Source of the DNA: a virus
Virus record (IMG/VR): IMGVR_UViG_3300008113_000438
Coordinates: 1 to 47,678 of that record
Length of the DNA: 47,678 bases
Reading direction: 5' to 3' (one strand)
The notes below the pieces were generated by a model, which was not told the origin of the DNA, did no database searches, and was given only the letters and a program-made list of their open reading frames with translations. The position numbers and the translations under genes were made by a program. Below are positions 1-11,960 of the stretch, one piece after another; position 1 is the stretch's first letter; the number at the start of each line of letters is the position of its first letter.

Positions 1-3000
1 ACAGTTCTTGTTGGAGTATTTGTTGGGGTAACAGTATTCGTAGGAGTATTAGTAGGTGTTAATGTAGGTGTAACAGTCTTGGTCGGAGTGTTTGTAGGAG
101 TATTTGTTGGTGTAACAGTGTTTGTTGGTGTTACCGTGTTTGTAGGAGTATTGGTAGGAGTGTTCGTTGGAGTATTGGTTGGTGTTAATGTAGGTGTAAC
201 AGTATTAGTAGGTGTTAATGTAGGTGTAACAGTCTTGGTTGGGGTGTTTGTAGGAGTATTTGTTGGTGTAACGGTGTTCGTAGGGGTAACTGTAGGACTC
301 AATGTAGGGGTTACAGTATTGGTCGGAGTATTAGTAGGTGTTAATGTAGGTGTAACAGTCTTGGTTGGTGTATTGGTTGGGGTAACCGTGTTAGTTGGTG
401 TGTTGGTGGGTGTTACTGTATTAGTAGGAGTAACTGTAGGACTCAATGTAGGAGTTACAGTCTTGGTTGGTGTATTAGTGGGTGTGTTTGTTGGTGTAAC
501 AGTATTGGTTGGGGTAACCGTGTTAGTTGGTGTGTTGGTTGGAGTATTTGTTGGGGTATTGGTTGGGGTGACTGTCTTAGTCGGTGTATTAGTTGGGGTT
601 ACTGTATTTGTTGGTGTAACCGTATTTGTTGGTGTATTTGTGGGTGTATTGGTTGGAGTTAAAGTTGGTGTTACAGTTTTTGTTGGTGTGTTGGTCGGTG
701 TAACTGTATTTGTTGGTGTATTTGTGGGTGTATTGGTCGGTGTAACTGTATTTGTTGGAGTATTTGTTGGGGTGTTAGTGGGTGTAACAGTATTAGTAGG
801 AGTATTTGTGGGCGTATTGGTCGGTGTAACTGTATTTGTCGGAGTATTGGTTGGGGTATTTGTTGGTGTAACGGTGTTCGTAGGGGTAACTGTAGGACTC
901 AATGTAGGGGTTACAGTGTTTGTAGGAGTGTTTGTGGGAGTGTTGGTTGGGGTAACTGTATTAGTAGGAGTAACTGTAGGGGTGACAGTTTTAGTAGGTG
1001 TATTAGTTGGAGTATTGGTAGGGGTTACAGTATTAGTAGGGGTATTTGTAGGAGTTAATGTAGGAGTTACAGTCTTGGTTGGGGTATTTGTTGGTGTAAC
1101 GGTGTTCGTAGGGGTAACTGTAGGACTCAATGTGGGAGTCACCGTATTGGTCGGAGTATTGGTGGGGGTTACTGTATTAGTAGGAGTATTAGTAGGAGTA
1201 TTGGTTGGGGTTACCGTGTTGGTCGGAGTTAAAGTTGGTGTAACAGTTTTTGTTGGTGTATTGGTTGGAGTTACAGTGTTCGTAGGGGTATTTGTTGGTG
1301 TTAGAGTTGGTGTAACAGTTTTTGTTGGTGTATTAGTAGGAGTTACGGTGTTAGTTGGAGTGTTGGTAGGTGTGTTAGTTGGTGTTACAGTGTTGGTTGG
1401 TGTATTAGTAGGTGTCTGAGTTGGTGTAACTGTCTTGGTTGGGGTATTAGTTGGCGTTACAGTATTGGTTGGGGTTACCGTATTTGTAGGAGTTACGGTA
1501 TTGGTTGGAGTAACAGTATTAGTCGGCGTTACTGTGTTAGTTGGGGTGTTAGTGGGGGTAACAGTATTAGTAGGAGTAACGGAATTCGTGGGAGTGTTTG
1601 TAGGAGTGTTTGTTGGTGTTAATGTAGGTGTTACGGTTTTTGTTGGTGTATTGGTTGGGGTTACTGTATTTGTAGGAGTATTTGTAGGAGTTAAGGTAGG
1701 TGTAACAGTATTGGTTGGGGTATTGGTAGGTGTGTTGGTCGGGGTGACTGTGTTAGTTGGTGTAACTGTATTAGTTGGTGTATTCGTAGGGGTTTGAGTT
1801 GGTGTAACAGTATTGGTTGGGGTATTTGTTGGAGTTAAAGTTGGTGTGACAGTTTTTGTTGGTGTATTGGTAGGAGTTACGGTATTTGTAGGAGTATTAG
1901 TCGGTGTCTGAGTTGGTGTTACGGTGTTTGTTGGAGTATTGGTTGGAGTTAATGTAGGTGTTACAGTCTTGGTTGGTGTATTAGTTGGTGTTACAGTATT
2001 AGTAGGTGTAACAGTATTAGTAGGTGTAACAGTGTTTGTAGGTGTAACGGTATTGGTGGGAGTCACCGTATTAGTTGGTGTGTTAGTTGGGGTTACGGTG
2101 TTGGTTGGAGTAACGGTATTTGTTGGGGTGTTTGTAGGAGTGTTTGTTGGTGTTAATGTAGGTGTTACGGTTTTTGTTGGTGTATTGGTTGGTGTAACAG
2201 TATTTGTTGGTGTGTTGGTGGGTGTGTTGGTGGGTGTTACAGTATTAGTTGGGGTATTAGTAGGACTCAATGTTGGGGTAACAGTATTCGTTGGTGTTAC
2301 AGTATTGGTTGGAGTGTTTGTTGGGGTATTTGTTGGGGTTACGGTATTAGTAGGGGTATTGGTTGGAGTTAATGTAGGAGTAACAGTCTTGGTTGGTGTA
2401 TTAGTTGGCGTAACAGTGTTTGTTGGGGTGTTAGTTGGGGTATTTGTAGGGGTTACCGTATTGGTCGGAGTGTTGGTTGGTGTTAATGTAGGAGTAACAG
2501 TCTTGGTTGGAGTGTTTGTTGGGGTAACAGTATTGGTTGGAGTCACTGTATTAGTTGGTGTGTTGGTCGGTGTATTTGTTGGGGTTAAAGTTGGTGTGAC
2601 AGTTTTTGTTGGTGTATTGGTTGGGGTTACTGTGTTAGTAGGAGTGTTTGTAGGTGTATTAGTAGGGGTATTAGTATTAGTCGGGGTATTGGTCGGTGTA
2701 ACTGTATTCGTTGGAGTAACGGTAGGAGTTAATGTAGGAGTAACAGTCTTGGTTGGTGTATTAGTAGGTGTGTTAGTAGGGGTTACCGTATTGGTTGGGG
2801 TGTTAGTCGGGGTAACTGTGTTAGTTGGTGTGTTAGTTGGTGTGTTGGTCGGAGTTACCGTATTTGTTGGAGTATTTGTAGGGGTTAAGGTAGGCGTAAC
2901 AGTTCTTGTTGGAGTATTGGTCGGTGTAACTGTATTCGTTGGAGTTACAGTGTTAGTGGGGGTTACGGTATTGGTCGGCGTTACAGTGTTAGTCGGTGTT

Positions 3001-6000
3001 ACCGTATTAGTTGGAGTATTTGTTGGCGTAACAGTGTTTGTTGGAGTTACAGTGTTTGTGGGGGTATTGGTTGGAGTATTGGTGGGAGTCTGAGTTGGGG
3101 TGACTGTCTTAGTTGGGGTATTGGTCGGGGTAACTGTGTTGGTTGGAGTAACGGTATTTGTTGGGGTATTGGTCGGGGTATTGGTTGGAGTTAAAGTTGG
3201 CGTAACAGTGTTTGTTGGTGTATTGGTAGGTGTTACAGTATTAGTTGGGGTATTGGTTGGAGTTAAAGTTGGTGTAACAGTTTTTGTTGGTGTATTAGTT
3301 GGCGTTACAGTATTAGTTGGTGTGTTAGTTGGTGTGTTTGTTGGGGTTACCGTATTGGTCGGAGTTACCGTAGGACTCAATGTAGGAGTTACAGTATTAG
3401 TTGGTGTGTTGGTTGGTGTGACTGTATTCGTTGGAGTGTTAGTAGGTGTCTGAGTTGGGGTAACAGTATTTGTTGGAGTATTGGTAGGAGTATTGGTAGG
3501 GGTTACAGTATTGGTAGGAGTATTGGTAGGGGTTACAGTATTGGTAGGAGTATTCGTTGGGGTTAGAGTTGGTGTAACAGTTTTGGTAGGAGTATTAGTA
3601 GGGGTTACAGTATTTGTAGGAGTTACCGTAGGACTCAATGTGGGAGTCACCGTATTAGTTGGTGTATTGGTTGGGGTTACGGTGTTGGTTGGAGTGTTTG
3701 TAGGTGTATTAGTTGGAGTAACAGTATTTGTAGGTGTATTAGTCGGGGTATTGGTTGGTGTTACGGTGTTGGTTGGGGTTAAAGTTGGTGTGACAGTTTT
3801 TGTTGGTGTATTGGTTGGCGTAACAGTGTTTGTCGGAGTATTAGTTGGGGTGTTGGTTGGTGTATTAGTTGGAGTTACAGTGTTGGTTGGAGTGTTAGTT
3901 GGTGTTACGGTATTGGTTGGGGTTACTGTGTTTGTAGGAGTATTGGTCGGTGTATTCGTTGGGGTTAGAGTTGGTGTAACAGTTTTGGTAGGAGTATTAG
4001 TAGGAGTTATAGTATTCGTTGGTGTGTTGGTCGGTGTAACAGTATTAGTTGGGGTGTTGGTTGGGGTGTTGGTTGGAGTAACAGTATTAGTTGGAGTATT
4101 AGTTGGGGTGTTGGTTGGAGTAACAGTGTTTGTTGGGGTTACCGTAGGGCTCAATGTGGGAGTTACAGTTTTAGTAGGGGTGTTTGTTGGAGTTACGGTG
4201 TTGGTTGGGGTATTGGTTGGTGTGTTAGTTGGTGTAACTGTATTAGTGGGAGTCACTGTAGGGCTCAATGTTGGAGTTACAGTGTTGGTTGGGGTGTTAG
4301 TTGGTGTATTGGTTGGTGTAACTGTATTCGTTGGAGTGTTTGTAGGAGTGTTGGTTGGGGTTACAGTATTAGTTGGTGTGTTGGTTGGAGTTAATGTAGG
4401 TGTAACGGTTCTTGTGGGGGTGTTGGTAGGGGTTACGGTATTAGTTGGAGTGTTTGTTGGGGTATTTGTTGGGGTTACGGTATTAGTTGGAGTGTTTGTT
4501 GGGGTATTTGTTGGGGTTACGGTATTAGTAGGGGTATTGGTTGGGGTATTTGTTGGGGTTACGGTATTAGTAGGGGTATTGGTTGGAGTTAATGTAGGTG
4601 TAACGGTTCTTGTGGGGGTGCTGGTAGGGGTTACGGTGTTAGTTGGAGTGTTGGTAGGTGTGTTAGTTGGCGTAACGGTGTTAGTTGGAGTCACAGTCGG
4701 ACTCAATGTAGGTGTTACTGTATTTGTTGGGGTGTTGGTAGGGGTATTTGTAGGTGTTACGGTGTTGGTAGGTGTAACTGTTGGACTCAATGTAGGAGTC
4801 ACAGTATTTGTTGGTGTATTTGTAGGTGTGTTAGTTGGGGTAACGGTATTAGTTGGAGTGTTGGTTGGTGTATTTGTTGGTGTTACTGTGTTAGTAGGGG
4901 TATTTGTGGGAGTATTTGTAGGTGTTACGGTGTTGGTAGGTGTAACTGTTGGACTCAATGTGGGAGTCACAGTTTTAGTAGGAGTATTTGTAGGTGTTAC
5001 GGTGTTGGTAGGTGTGTTTGTTGGGGTATTGGTTGGAGTTACCGTATTCGTCGGAGTATTAGTAGGGGTGTTAGTTGGAGTTACAGTGTTTGTTGGTGTG
5101 TTTGTAGGGGTATTGGTAGGTGTTACTGTGTTAGTAGGAGTATTTGTAGGAGTATTGGTTGGTGTTACGGTATTTGTAGGAGTTACAGTTGGTGTTAATG
5201 TAGGAGTCACCGTGTTTGTTGGGGTATTGGTGGGAGTATTTGTAGGGGTTACCGTATTTGTCGGTGTATTGGTTGGTGTTAAAGTAGGTGTAACCGTTCT
5301 TGTTGGAGTGTTAGTTGGTGTAACCGTATTTGTAGGAGTATTAGTAGGGGTGTTGGTAGGGGTTACAGTATTCGTAGGGGTATTGGTTGGTGTATTCGTG
5401 GGTGTGACAGTATTAGTTGGTGTTACGGTTGGACTCAGTGTAGGGGTTACTGTATTGGTTGGAGTGTTAGTTGGGGTATTTGTAGGTGTAACTGTATTTG
5501 TTGGGGTGTTTGTAGGTGTATTAGTTGGTGTAACTGTATTAGTTGGTGTATTCGTAGGGGTTTGAGTTGGTGTAACAGTATTTGTAGGAGTCACAGTCGG
5601 ACTCAATGTGGGAGTCACGGTCTTAGTCGGTGTGTTAGTAGGGGTAACTGTGTTCGTAGGAGTTACCGTAGGACTCAATGTAGGGGTGACAGTGTTGGTT
5701 GGAGTATTGGTTGGTGTGTTGGTTGGTGTTACGGTGTTTGTAGGAGTTACTGTATTAGTAGGAGTGTTCGTAGGGGTATTGGTAGGGGTTACTGTGTTAG
5801 TTGGAGTGTTAGTAGGTGTATTGGTAGGAGTAACTGTATTGGTTGGTGTATTTGTGGGTGTAACAGTGTTAGTTGGTGTGTTAGTTGGTGTGTTGGTAGG
5901 AGTTACGGTGTTAGTTGGAGTATTTGTAGGTGTCTGAGTTGGTGTAACTGTATTCGTAGGGGTTACAGTCGGACTCAGTGTAGGTGTTACTGTGTTAGTC

Positions 6001-9000
6001 GGGGTAACTGTAGGTGTATTTGTTGGAGTTACAGTGTTGGTTGGGGTGTTGGTTGGAGTTACGGTGTTCGTTGGAGTATTGGTTGGTGTATTAGTTGGGG
6101 TTACTGTATTAGTTGGAGTATTGGTTGGGGTATTGGTTGGAGTTACAGTCTTGGTTGGTGTGTTGGTTGGTGTTACGGTGTTTGTTGGAGTATTGGTTGG
6201 AGTGTTTGTGGGGGTGTTGGTTGGTGTTACGGTGTTTGTTGGGGTGACTGTATTGGTTGGAGTGTTTGTTGGGGTGTTGGTGGGAGTATTTGTAGGGGTT
6301 ACCGTATTTGTCGGTGTATTGGTTGGTGTTAAAGTAGGTGTAACCGTTCTTGTTGGAGTTACAGTCGGACTCAATGTTGGAGTTACTGTATTGGTTGGTG
6401 TTAGTGTCGGGCTTAATGTTGGTGTAACAGTACTAGTTGGGGTATTGGTTGGGGTGTTGGTTGGAGTTACCGTATTGGTTGGTGTATTCGTCGGTGTATT
6501 TGTAGGTGTAACAGTATTCGTAGGTGTTACAGTTGGAGTATTGGTTGGGGTTACTGTGTTAGTTGGAGTATTGGTGGGGGTATTGGTTGGAGTAACAGTA
6601 TTTGTTGGTGTCACAGTCGGACTCAATGTTGGTGTAACAGTTTTTGTTGGGGTATTTGTCGGTGTCTGAGTTGGTGTTACGGTATTGGTTGGCGTATTGG
6701 TAGGAGTATTGGTTGGCGTATTTGTTGGAGTTACGGTATTAGTTGGTGTGACTGTATTGGTTGGGGTGTTAGTCGGCGTGTTCGTAGGGGTGTTGGTTGG
6801 TGTTACCGTATTTGTTGGTGTATTAGTAGGTGTGTTAGTAGGTGTTACTGTATTTGTAGGCGTGTTCGTGGGAGTCTGAGTTGGTGTTACAGTGTTAGTA
6901 GGAGTGTTAGTTGGCGTGTTAGTGGGTGTAACAGTATTAGTAGGAGTCACCGTTGGACTCAATGTAGGTGTAACAGTATTGGTTGGTGTGTTGGTCGGAG
7001 TGTTGGTAGGAGTTACAGTATTAGTAGGAGTCACCGTTGGACTCAATGTAGGTGTAACTGTATTTGTTGGGGTATTTGTTGGGGTATTGGTAGGAGTTAC
7101 TGTATTAGTCGGAGTGTTGGTCGGGGTGTTGGTTGGAGTAACAGTGTTGGTGGGAGTATTGGTTGGAGTGTTAGTTGGTGTATTTGTTGGGGTTACGGTG
7201 TTGGTTGGAGATACCGTATTTGTAGGAGTATTGGTTGGAGTGTTAGTTGGGGTTAGTGTTGGGGTTACGGTGTTTGTTGGGGTATTGGTAGGTGTATTGG
7301 TTGGTGTAACGGTATTTGTAGGAGTAACAGTGTTGGTTGGAGTATTGGTAGGACTTAATGTTGGCGTATTAGTTGGGGTTACGGTGCTGGTTGGAGTCAC
7401 TGTTGGACTCAATGTAGGTGTAACTGTATTTGTTGGTGTGTTGGTAGGAGTGTTTGTAGGAGTCACAGTATTAGTAGGAGTCACAGTTGGACTTAATGTG
7501 GGAGTTACTGTATTAGTTGGAGTGTTGGTAGGTGTGTTAGTTGGGGTTACTGTATTTGTCGGGGTATTGGTTGGGGTATTTGTTGGTGTAACGGTGTTGG
7601 TCGGAGTGTTTGTGGGAGTATTTGTAGGAGTTACTGTGTTCGTAGGAGTTACTGTAGGACTCAATGTTGGTGTTACTGTATTTGTTGGGGTGTTAGTAGG
7701 AGTGTTTGTTGGAGTCACCGTGTTTGTTGGGGTATTGGTGGGAGTATTTGTTGGTGTAACAGTATTTGTTGGGGTGTTAGTTGGGGTGTTGGTAGGAGTT
7801 ACCGTATTGGTTGGTGTGTTAGTTGGGGTGTTGGTAGGAGTTACCGTATTGGTTGGTGTGTTAGTAGGAGTGTTTGTTGGTGTAACAGTATTGGTTGGTG
7901 TGTTAGTAGGAGTGTTTGTTGGTGTAACAGTATTGGTAGGAGTTACAGTTGGGGTGTTGGTTGGAGTTACAGTATTAGTAGGCGTATTGGTAGGAGTATT
8001 AGTTGGAGTTACTGTATTTGTAGAAGTATTGGTAGGAGTATTGGTAGGGGTGACAGTATTGGTGGGCGTATTGGTAGGAGTATTGGTTGGGGTGACTGTA
8101 TTTGTTGGAGTATTTGTTGGGGTGTTAGTTGGAGTTACTGTATTTGTAGGAGTATTGGTAGGAGTATTGGTAGGGGTGACAGTATTGGTGGGGGTGTTTG
8201 TAGGAGTATTGGTAGGGGTGACAGTATTGGTTGGAGTATTAGTTGGGGTGACTGTATTTGTTGGAGTATTTGTTGGGGTGTTGGTAGGGGTGTTGGTAGG
8301 AGTTACAGTATTGGTTGGAGTAACTGTATTGGTTGGAGTGTTTGTCGGGGTATTTGTAGGTGTCAGTGTCGGTGTTACGGTATTTGTTGGAGTATTAGTA
8401 GGAGTGTTAGTTGGTGTAACCGTATTTGTTGGTGTATTTGTGGGTGTATTGGTAGGAGTAACTGTATTGGTAGCCGTATTGGTAGGAGTGTTGGTTGGTG
8501 TATTAGTTGGTGTGACTGTATTGGTCGGAGTTACCGTCGGTGTATTTGTTGGGGTTACGGTATTGGTAGGGGTTACTGTTGGTGTATTCGTAGGCGTGTT
8601 TGTTGGGGTTACGGTATTTGTTGGAGTATTAGTGGGGGTATTCGTAGGTGTATTGGTTGGTGTTACGGTGTTAGTTGGGGTATTTGTAGGGGTTTGAGTT
8701 GGTGTAACGGTATTGGTTGGAGTCACTGTTGGACTCAATGTTGGCGTTACCGTATTGGTAGGAGTATTAGTTGGCGTATTGGTAGGAGTAACTGTGTTGG
8801 TTGGGGTGTTGGTAGGAGTGTTAGTTGGTGTTACAGTATTAGTTGGTGTGTTAGTTGGTGTGTTTGTTGGTGTTACGGTGTTCGTAGGGGTGTTAGTAGG
8901 TGTCAGTGTTGGGGATACCGTATTGGTAGGAGTGTTAGTTGGTGTATTTGTAGGGGTTACCGTATTGGTAGGAGTATTAGTTGGTGTATTTGTAGGAGTA

Positions 9001-11690
9001 GCAGTATTAGTAGGGGTATTTGTTGGAGTATTGGTCGGTGTTACAGTGTTTGTTGGAGTGTTGGTTGGTGTTACAGTGTTTGTTGGGGTGTTTGTCGGAG
9101 TGTTGGTTGGGGTATTCGTTGGTGTTACAGTATTTGTAGGGGTTACGGTGTTGGTTGGAGTATTGGTGGGGCTTAATGTTGGGGTATTTGTAGGGGTTAC
9201 GGTGTTGGTTGGGGTCGCTGTTGGAGTCAATGTAGGTGTAACTGTATTGGTTGGGGTATTGGTAGGAGTATTGGTTGGGGTAACAGTATTGGTAGGAGTA
9301 ACTGTTGGACTCAATGTAGGAGTAACTGTATTGGTAGGAGTGTTTGTTGGTGTATTGGTTGGTGTTACAGTATTAGTTGGAGTATTTGTTGGAGTTAAAG
9401 TTGGTGTAACAGTTTTTGTTGGTGTATTAGTTGGGGTGTTAGTAGGAGTTACTGTATTGGTTGGTGTGTTTGTGGGAGTATTGGTTAATGTAACGGATGG
9501 TGTTACAGTGTTGGTTGGTGTTACCGTTGGAGTATTGGTGGGTGTTGGGGTGCTCGTTGGAGTTGGTGAGGGTAACATTGTATAATCAATGTCACAAGAA
9601 GGTGCTGGTGTTGGTGAAACCGTCACAGTTACACTTGGTGTATTTGTTGGAGTTACAGTATTGGTTGGAGTTACAGTATTTGTCGGGGTGTTTGTGGGGG
9701 TAACTGTATTGGTTGGAGTCACTGTTGGACTCAATGTTGGTGTTACAGTGTTAGTAGGAGTGTTGGTCGGCGTGTTAGTTGGAGTATTGGTTGGTGTTAC
9801 GGTGTTAGTTGGTGTTACCGTAGGACTCAATGTAGGAGTCACAGTATTGGTAGGTGTATTGGTTGGAGTATTGGTTGGTGTTACGGTGTTAGTTGGTGTT
9901 ACCGTAGGACTCAATGTAGGAGTCACAGTATTCGTTGGTGTGTTTGTAGGTGTATTAGTCGGAGTTACGGTGTTGGTTGGAGTTACGGTATTTGTGGGAG
10001 TGTTTGTAGGAGTGTTGGTAGGAGTGTTTGTTGGAGTTACGGTGTTGGTTGGGGTATTGGTTGGGGTATTGGTTGGTGTAACGGTATTTGTAGGAGTATT
10101 TGTAGGTGTCTGAGTTGGAGTTACTGTATTCGTCGGTGTGTTTGTTGGGGTGTTGGTAGGAGTTACGGTATTGGTAGGACTTAATGTTGGAGTGTTAGTT
10201 GGAGTATTTGTTGGAGTTACTGTGTTGGTTGGAGTATTCGTAGGTGTAACCGTATTTGTTGGTGTATTAGTTGGGGTGTTTGTAGGTGTATTAGTTGGTG
10301 TCACAGTTTCTGTTGGAGTCACTGTAACAGTATTGGTTGGTGTGACTGTATTGGTAGGGGTTACGGTGTTGGTTGGTGTAAGTGTTGGTGTTTCTGTGGG
10401 AGTATTTGTTGGTGTGTTGGTGGGGGTATTTGTTGGTGTTTCGGTTGGTGTATTTGTAGGTGTATTAGTTGGAGCTACCGTATTTGTTGGAGTTACAGTT
10501 GGAGTGTTAGTTGGGGTAACCGTTGGTGTAACAGTATTGGTAGGAGTATTGGTTGGGGTTTGAGTTGGTGTAACGGTTGCAGTATTTGTTGGTGTTAGGG
10601 TAGGTGTTTCAGTTTGTGTTACAGTGGGTGTATTGGTTGGAGTTACAGTATTGGTTGGAGTTACAGTTGAGGTATTAGTCGGAGTGTTAGTTGGTGTTAT
10701 GGTGTTGGTTGGGGTATTGGTAGGTGTTTCGGTAGGGGTAACGGTTGGACTCAGTGTTGGTGTTACTGTGTTAGTCGGAGTATTAGTTGGGGTGTTGGTT
10801 GGTGTTTCGGTAGGGGTAACGGTTAGGGTTACGGTGTTGGTTGGAGTATTGGTTGGTGTTTCGGTTGGTGTTTCGGTTGGTGTATTAGTTGGGGTAACAG
10901 TATTGGTTGGAGTTACAGTTGGGGTAACAGTTGGGGTAACAGTTGGAGTTACGGTGTTGGTTGGGGTATTGGTTGGTGTTTCGGTTGGTGTTTCGGTTGG
11001 TGTATTAGTTGGGGTAACAGTATTTGTTGGGGTGTTAGTGGGTGTTTCAGTCGGTGTATTAGTTGGGGTATTGGTTGGTGTTTCGGTAGGGGTTACTGTA
11101 TGAGTTGGTGTATTGGTAGGTGTTTCGGTAGGGGTTACCGTATTTGTTGGAGTTACAGTTGGAGTTTCGGTAGGGGTAACTGTATTTGTTGGGGTGTTGG
11201 TAGGTGTTTCAGTTGGTGTATTGGTTGGGGTTACCGTATTTGTTGGGGTTACAGTTGGAGTTTCGGTCGGAGTAACAGTTGGTGTCTCGGTTGGTGTAAC
11301 TGTATTCGTAGGAGTTACAGTAGGTGTGTTGGCTGGTGATTCGGTTGGAGTTACTGTGTTAGTTGGGGTAACTGTAGGAGTTTCAGTTGGGGTAACCGTT
11401 GGGGTATTTGTTGGGGTATTGGTTGGAGTTACTGTGTTAGTTGGAGTAACTGTAGGAGTTTCAGTTGGGGTAACTGTAGGCTCGTTTGTTGGAGTATTAG
11501 TCGGAGTTACGGTATTCGTAGGAGTATTTGTTGGAGTGATAGTATTGGTTGGGGTAACAGTAGGTGTTTTTGTAACCGTAGGTGTAACAGTAGGGGTTTT
11601 GGTAACTGTTGGGGTTGGGGTATTTGAAGTAAAGGTTGTTGGTGTTGGTGTTAATGATGGTGTAAGTGTTGGTGAAGGTGTAGGTGAAGG
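1..11690 (-). repeat. Degenerate coding minisatellite, 6-bp base period with 30- and 42-bp units
   Basis: The smallest period is 6 bp (Thr-X). These build 12-bp (TPTN) and then 18-, 30- or 42-bp units ending in a Val-Thr pair. Higher-order tandem copies are visible: 4441-4482 and 4483-4524 are identical 42-mers followed by a diverged third copy; 7801-7930 holds successive 42-bp copies; 9778-9848 is repeated at 9862-9932 with an 84-bp (2 x 42) spacing. The plus strand is rich in G and T and poor in C throughout, so the transcript is rich in A and C and poor in G. The pattern fits growth by slippage or unequal recombination followed by drift at silent sites. Confidence 0.9.
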
Positions 11691-11891
11691 TGTAGGGCAA
11701 GGAATCTCAGCCACACAAGTTTTATCAAGTGACGGAAAATAAACTGAGTAAGTACCTAAGTAGTAGTTTGTGTCGTAATAATATGGCATCACGACAGTAC
11801 CTAAATTCAAGGTACCGCCAGTACAAGGATAAAATGTGATAACACCAATTTCACCATCAAAATTACCTGTGTTTATTTTTATTAATGCCAT
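1..11891 (-). CDS. Giant Thr/Pro-repeat fibre-like protein (partial, open at left edge)
   Basis: One minus-strand frame runs without a stop from an ATG at 11891-11889 to the left window edge: 3963 codons and continuing. Residues 1-65 look globular (start [16 protein letters not shown], with Cys at about 23, 58 and 65). The rest is low complexity, with Thr at nearly every second position and Pro, Asn, Val, Leu, Glu or Gln between, as units V-(TPTN)n-T plus TLSPTVTP variants. A short non-repeat island ([10 protein letters not shown]) lies near residue 766. Glu-containing TPTETP units are confined to about residues 134-527. The plus-strand Val-Gly frames are antisense shadows: they are broken by TGA, which reads as Gln (CAG/CAA) or His in the minus frame. 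The gene follows eight tail/baseplate genes of the same polarity. A virion fibre or surface-exposed, possibly O-glycosylated stalk is inferred; the 3' end and any receptor-binding tip are outside the window. Confidence 0.85.
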   Translation of the reverse strand, partial: MALIKINTGNFDGEIGVITFYPCTGGTLNLGTVVMPYYYDTNYYLGTYSVYFPSLDKTCVAEIPCPTPSPTPSPTLTPSLTPTPTTFTSNTPTPTVTKTPTVTPTVTKTPTVTPTNTITPTNTPTNTVTPTNTPTNEPTVTPTETPTVTPTNTVTPTNTPTNTPTVTPTETPTVTPTNTVTPTESPANTPTVTPTNTVTPTETPTVTPTETPTVTPTNTVTPTNTPTETPTNTPTNTVTPTETPTVTPTNTVTPTETPTNTPTHTVTPTETPTNTPTNTPTETPTNTPTNTVTPTNTPTETPTETPTNTPTNTVTPTVTPTVTPTVTPTNTVTPTNTPTETPTETPTNTPTNTVTLTVTPTETPTNTPTNTPTNTVTPTLSPTVTPTETPTNTPTNTITPTNTPTNTSTVTPTNTVTPTNTPTVTQTETPTLTPTNTATVTPTQTPTNTPTNTVTPTVTPTNTPTVTPTNTVAPTNTPTNTPTETPTNTPTNTPTNTPTETPTLTPTNTVTPTNTVTPTNTVTVTPTETVTPTNTPTNTPTNTPTNTVTPTNTPTNTVTPTNTPTNTPTLSPTNTVTPTNTPTNTPTNTVTPTQTPTNTPTNTVTPTNTPTNTPTNTVTPTNTPTNTPTNTPTNTVTPTNTVTPTNTPTNTPTNTVTPTLSPTVTPTNTVTPTNTPTNTPTNTVTPTLSPTVTPTNTVTPTNTPTNTPTNTPTNTVTPTLSPTVTPTNTVTPTNTPTNTVTPTNTVTPTNTPSVTVTVSPTPAPSCDIDYTMLPSPTPTSTPTPTNTPTVTPTNTVTPSVTLTNTPTNTPTNTVTPTNTPTNTPTKTVTPTLTPTNTPTNTVTPTNTPTNTPTNTVTPTLSPTVTPTNTVTPTNTPTNTPTNTVTPTLTPTATPTNTVTPTNTPTLSPTNTPTNTVTPTNTVTPTNTPTNTPTNTPTNTVTPTNTPTNTVTPTNTPTNTPTNTATPTNTPTNTPTNTVTPTNTPTNTPTNTVSPTLTPTNTPTNTVTPTNTPTNTPTNTVTPTNTPTNTPTNTVTPTNTPTNTPTNTVTPTLSPTVTPTNTVTPTQTPTNTPTNTVTPTNTPTNTPTNTPTNTVTPTNTPTNTPTVTPTNTVTPTNTPTVTPTNTVTPTNTPTNTPTNTATNTVTPTNTPTNTPTNTVTPTNTPTNTPTNTVTPTLTPTNTPTNTPTNTVTPTNTVTPTNTPTNTPTNTPTNTVTPTNTPTNTVTPTNTPTNTPTNTVTPTNTPTNTPTNTVTPTNTPTNTPTNTVTPTNTPTNTPTNTVTPTNTPTNTSTNTVTPTNTPTNTPTNTVTPTNTPTVTPTNTVTPTNTPTNTPTNTVTPTNTPTNTPTNTVTPTNTPTNTPTNTVTPTNTPTNTPTNTVTPTNTPTNTPTNTVTPTNTPTNTPTNTVTPTLSPTVTPTNTVTPTNTPTNTPTNTVTPTNTPTNTPTNTVTPTNTPTNTPTNTVTPTLSPTVTPTNTVTPTNTPTNTPTNTVTPTLSPTVTPTSTVTPTNTPTLSPTNTPTNTVTPTNTVTPTNTPTNTPTNTVTPTLTPTNTPTNTPTNTVSPTNTVTPTNTPTNTPTNTPTNTVTPTNTPTNTPTNTVTPTNTPTNTPTNTVTPTLSPTVTPTNTVTPTNTPTNTPTNTVTPTLSPTVTPTNTVTPTNTPTNTPTNTVTPTQTPTNTPTNTVTPTNTPTNTPTNTVTPTNTPTNTPTNTPTNTVTPTNTVTPTNTPTNTPTNTPTNTVTPTQTPTNTPTKTVTPTLSPTVTPTNTVTPTNTPTNTPTNTVTPTNTPTVTPTNTVTPTNTPTNTPTNTVTPTNTPTNTPTSTVTPTLSPTLTPTNTVTPTLSPTVTPTRTVTPTLTPTNTPTNTVTPTNTPTNTPTNTPTNTVTPTNTVTPTNTPTNTPTNTPTNTVTPTNTPTKTVTPTNTPTNTPTNTVTPTNTPTNTPTNTVTPTNTPTNTVTPTNTPTVTPTNTVTPTLSPTVTPTNTVTPTQTPTNTPTNTVTPTNTPTNTPTNTVTPTNTPTNTVTPTNTPTNTPTNTVTPTNTPTNTPTNTVTPTNTVTPTNTPTNTPTNTVTPTLSPTVTPTNTVTPTNTPTKTVTPTLSPTVTPTNTVTPTQTPTNTPTNTVTPTNTPTNTPTNTVTPTNTPTNTPTNTVTPTLSPTVTPTNTVTPTNTPTNTPTNTVTPTNTPTNTPTNTVTPTNTPTRTVTPTLTPTNTPTNTVTPTNTPTNTPTNTVTPTLTPTVTPTNTVTPTNTPTNTPTNTVTPTNTPTNTPTNTVTPTNTPTNTPTNTVTPTNTPTNTPTNTVTPTNTPTKTVTPTLSPTVTPTNTVTPTNTPTNTPTNTVTPTNTPTNTPTNTVTPTNTPTNTPTNTVTPTLSPTVTPTNTVTPTNTPTNTPTNTVTPTLSPTVTPTNTVTPTNTPTNTPTNTVTPTSTPTRTVTPTLTPTNTPTNTVTPTNTPTNTPTNTVTPTNTPTNTPTNTVTPTNTPTNTPTNTVTPTNTPTRTVTPTLTPTNTPTNTVTPTNTPTNTPTNTVTPTNTPTNTPTNTVTPTLSPTVTPTNTVTPTNTPTNTPTNTVTPTNTPTKTVTPTLSPTVTPTNTVTPTNTPTNTPTNTVTPTNTPTNTPTNTVTPTNTPTNTITPTNTPTKTVTPTLTPTNTPTNTPTNTVTPTNTVTPTNTPTNTVTPTNTPTNTPTNTPTNTVTPTNTPTKTVTPTLTPTNTVTPTNTPTNTPTNTVTPTNTPTNTPTNTVTPTNTPTNTVTPTLSPTVTPTNTVTPTNTPTKTVTPTLTPTNTPTNTVTPTNTPTNTVTPTNTPTNTPTNTVTPTQTPTNTPTNTVTPTNTPTNTVTPTLSPTVTPTNTVTPTNTPTNTPTNTVTPTNTPTKTVTPTLTPTNTPTNTVTPTNTPTNTVTPTLTPTNTPTNTPTNTVTPTNTVTPTNTPTKTVTPTQTPTNTPTNTPTNTVTPTNTVTPTNTPTNTVTPTNTVTPTNTVTPTNTVTPTNTVTPTNTPTRTVTPTLTPTNTPTNTVTPTNTPTNTPTNTVTPTNTPTNTVTPTNTPTNTPTKTVTPTLTPTVTPTNTVTPTNTPTNTNTPTNTPTNTPTNTVTPTNTPTKTVTPTLTPTNTPTNTPTNTVTPTNTVTPTNTPTKTVTPTLTPTNTPTNTVTPTNTPTNTPTNTVTPTNTPTKTVTPTLTPTNTPTNTVTPTNTPTNTPTNTVTPTNTVTPTLSPTNTPTNTVTPTNTPTNTPTNTVTPTNTPTKTVTPTLTPTNTPTNTPTNTVTPTNTVTPTNTPTNTVTPTNTVTPTNTVTPTNTVTPTNTVTPTNTPTKTVTPTLTPTNTPTNTVTPTQTPTNTPTNTVTPTNTPTKTVTPTLTPTNTPTNTVTPTQTPTNTPTNTVTPTNTVTPTNTPTNTPTNTVTPTLTPTNTPTNTVTPTNTPTKTVTPTLTPTNTPTNTPTNSVTPTNTVTPTNTPTNTVTPTNTVTPTNTVTPTNTVTPTNTVTPTNTPTKTVTPTQTPTNTPTNTVTPTNTPTNTPTNTVTPTNTPTKTVTPTLTPTNTPTNTVTPTNTPTKTVTPTLTPTNTVTPTNTPTNTPTNTVTPTNTPTNTVTPTLSPTVTPTNTVTPTNTPTKTVTPTLTPTNTPTNTVTPTNTPTNTPTKTVTPTVTPTNTVTPTNTPTNTPTNTVTPTLSPTVTPTNTVTPTNTPTNTPTNTVTPTNTPTNTPTNTVTPTNTPTNTPTNTVTPTNTPTNTPTNTVTPTNTPTKTVTPTLTPTNTPTNTPTNTVTPTNTVTPTNTPTKTVTPTNTPTNTPTNTPTNTVTPTNTVTPTNTPTNTPTKTVTPTLSPTVTPTNTVTPTNTPTNTVTPTNTPTKTVTPTLTPTNTPTNTVTPTLSPTVTPTNTVTPTNTPTNTPTKTVTPTLTPTNTVTPTLTPTNTPTNTPTNTPTNTVTPTNTVTPTNTPTNTPTKTVTPTLTPTNTPTNTVTPTNTPTRT

Positions 11892-11931
11892 TTAAATCTA
11901 CAGTCTTATCTATATCTATTTTTATTATAAA

Positions 11932-11960
11932 AATATACTCATTTATTCGGGTATTGTCAA
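11932..11960 (-). promoter_or_regulatory. Candidate promoter for the giant repeat gene
   Basis: In the 90-bp gap between the 1414-residue gene and the giant gene, the minus strand carries TTGACA (11960-11955), a 17-base spacer and TATATT (11937-11932), a near-consensus sigma-70 type promoter. The same stretch also resembles the Bacteroidota -7 element (TAnnTTT). Transcription would begin near 11925 and leave a leader of about 35 bases with no Shine-Dalgarno sequence before the ATG at 11891. The region is AT-rich, so a chance match is possible, but the exact TTGACA and ideal spacing are notable. Confidence 0.45.

Noticed and set aside
1-11690. CRISPR array or noncoding satellite
   Set aside because: There are no constant repeat/unique spacer alternations; variation is at codon third positions in one uninterrupted frame.
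79-11742. Plus-strand frames encoding Val-Gly-Val-Thr-Val repeats
   Set aside because: They are the antisense of the Thr/Pro gene. They are broken by at least a dozen TGA codons, vary Leu/Phe and Asn/Lys/Arg freely where the minus strand is constant, and oppose every other gene.
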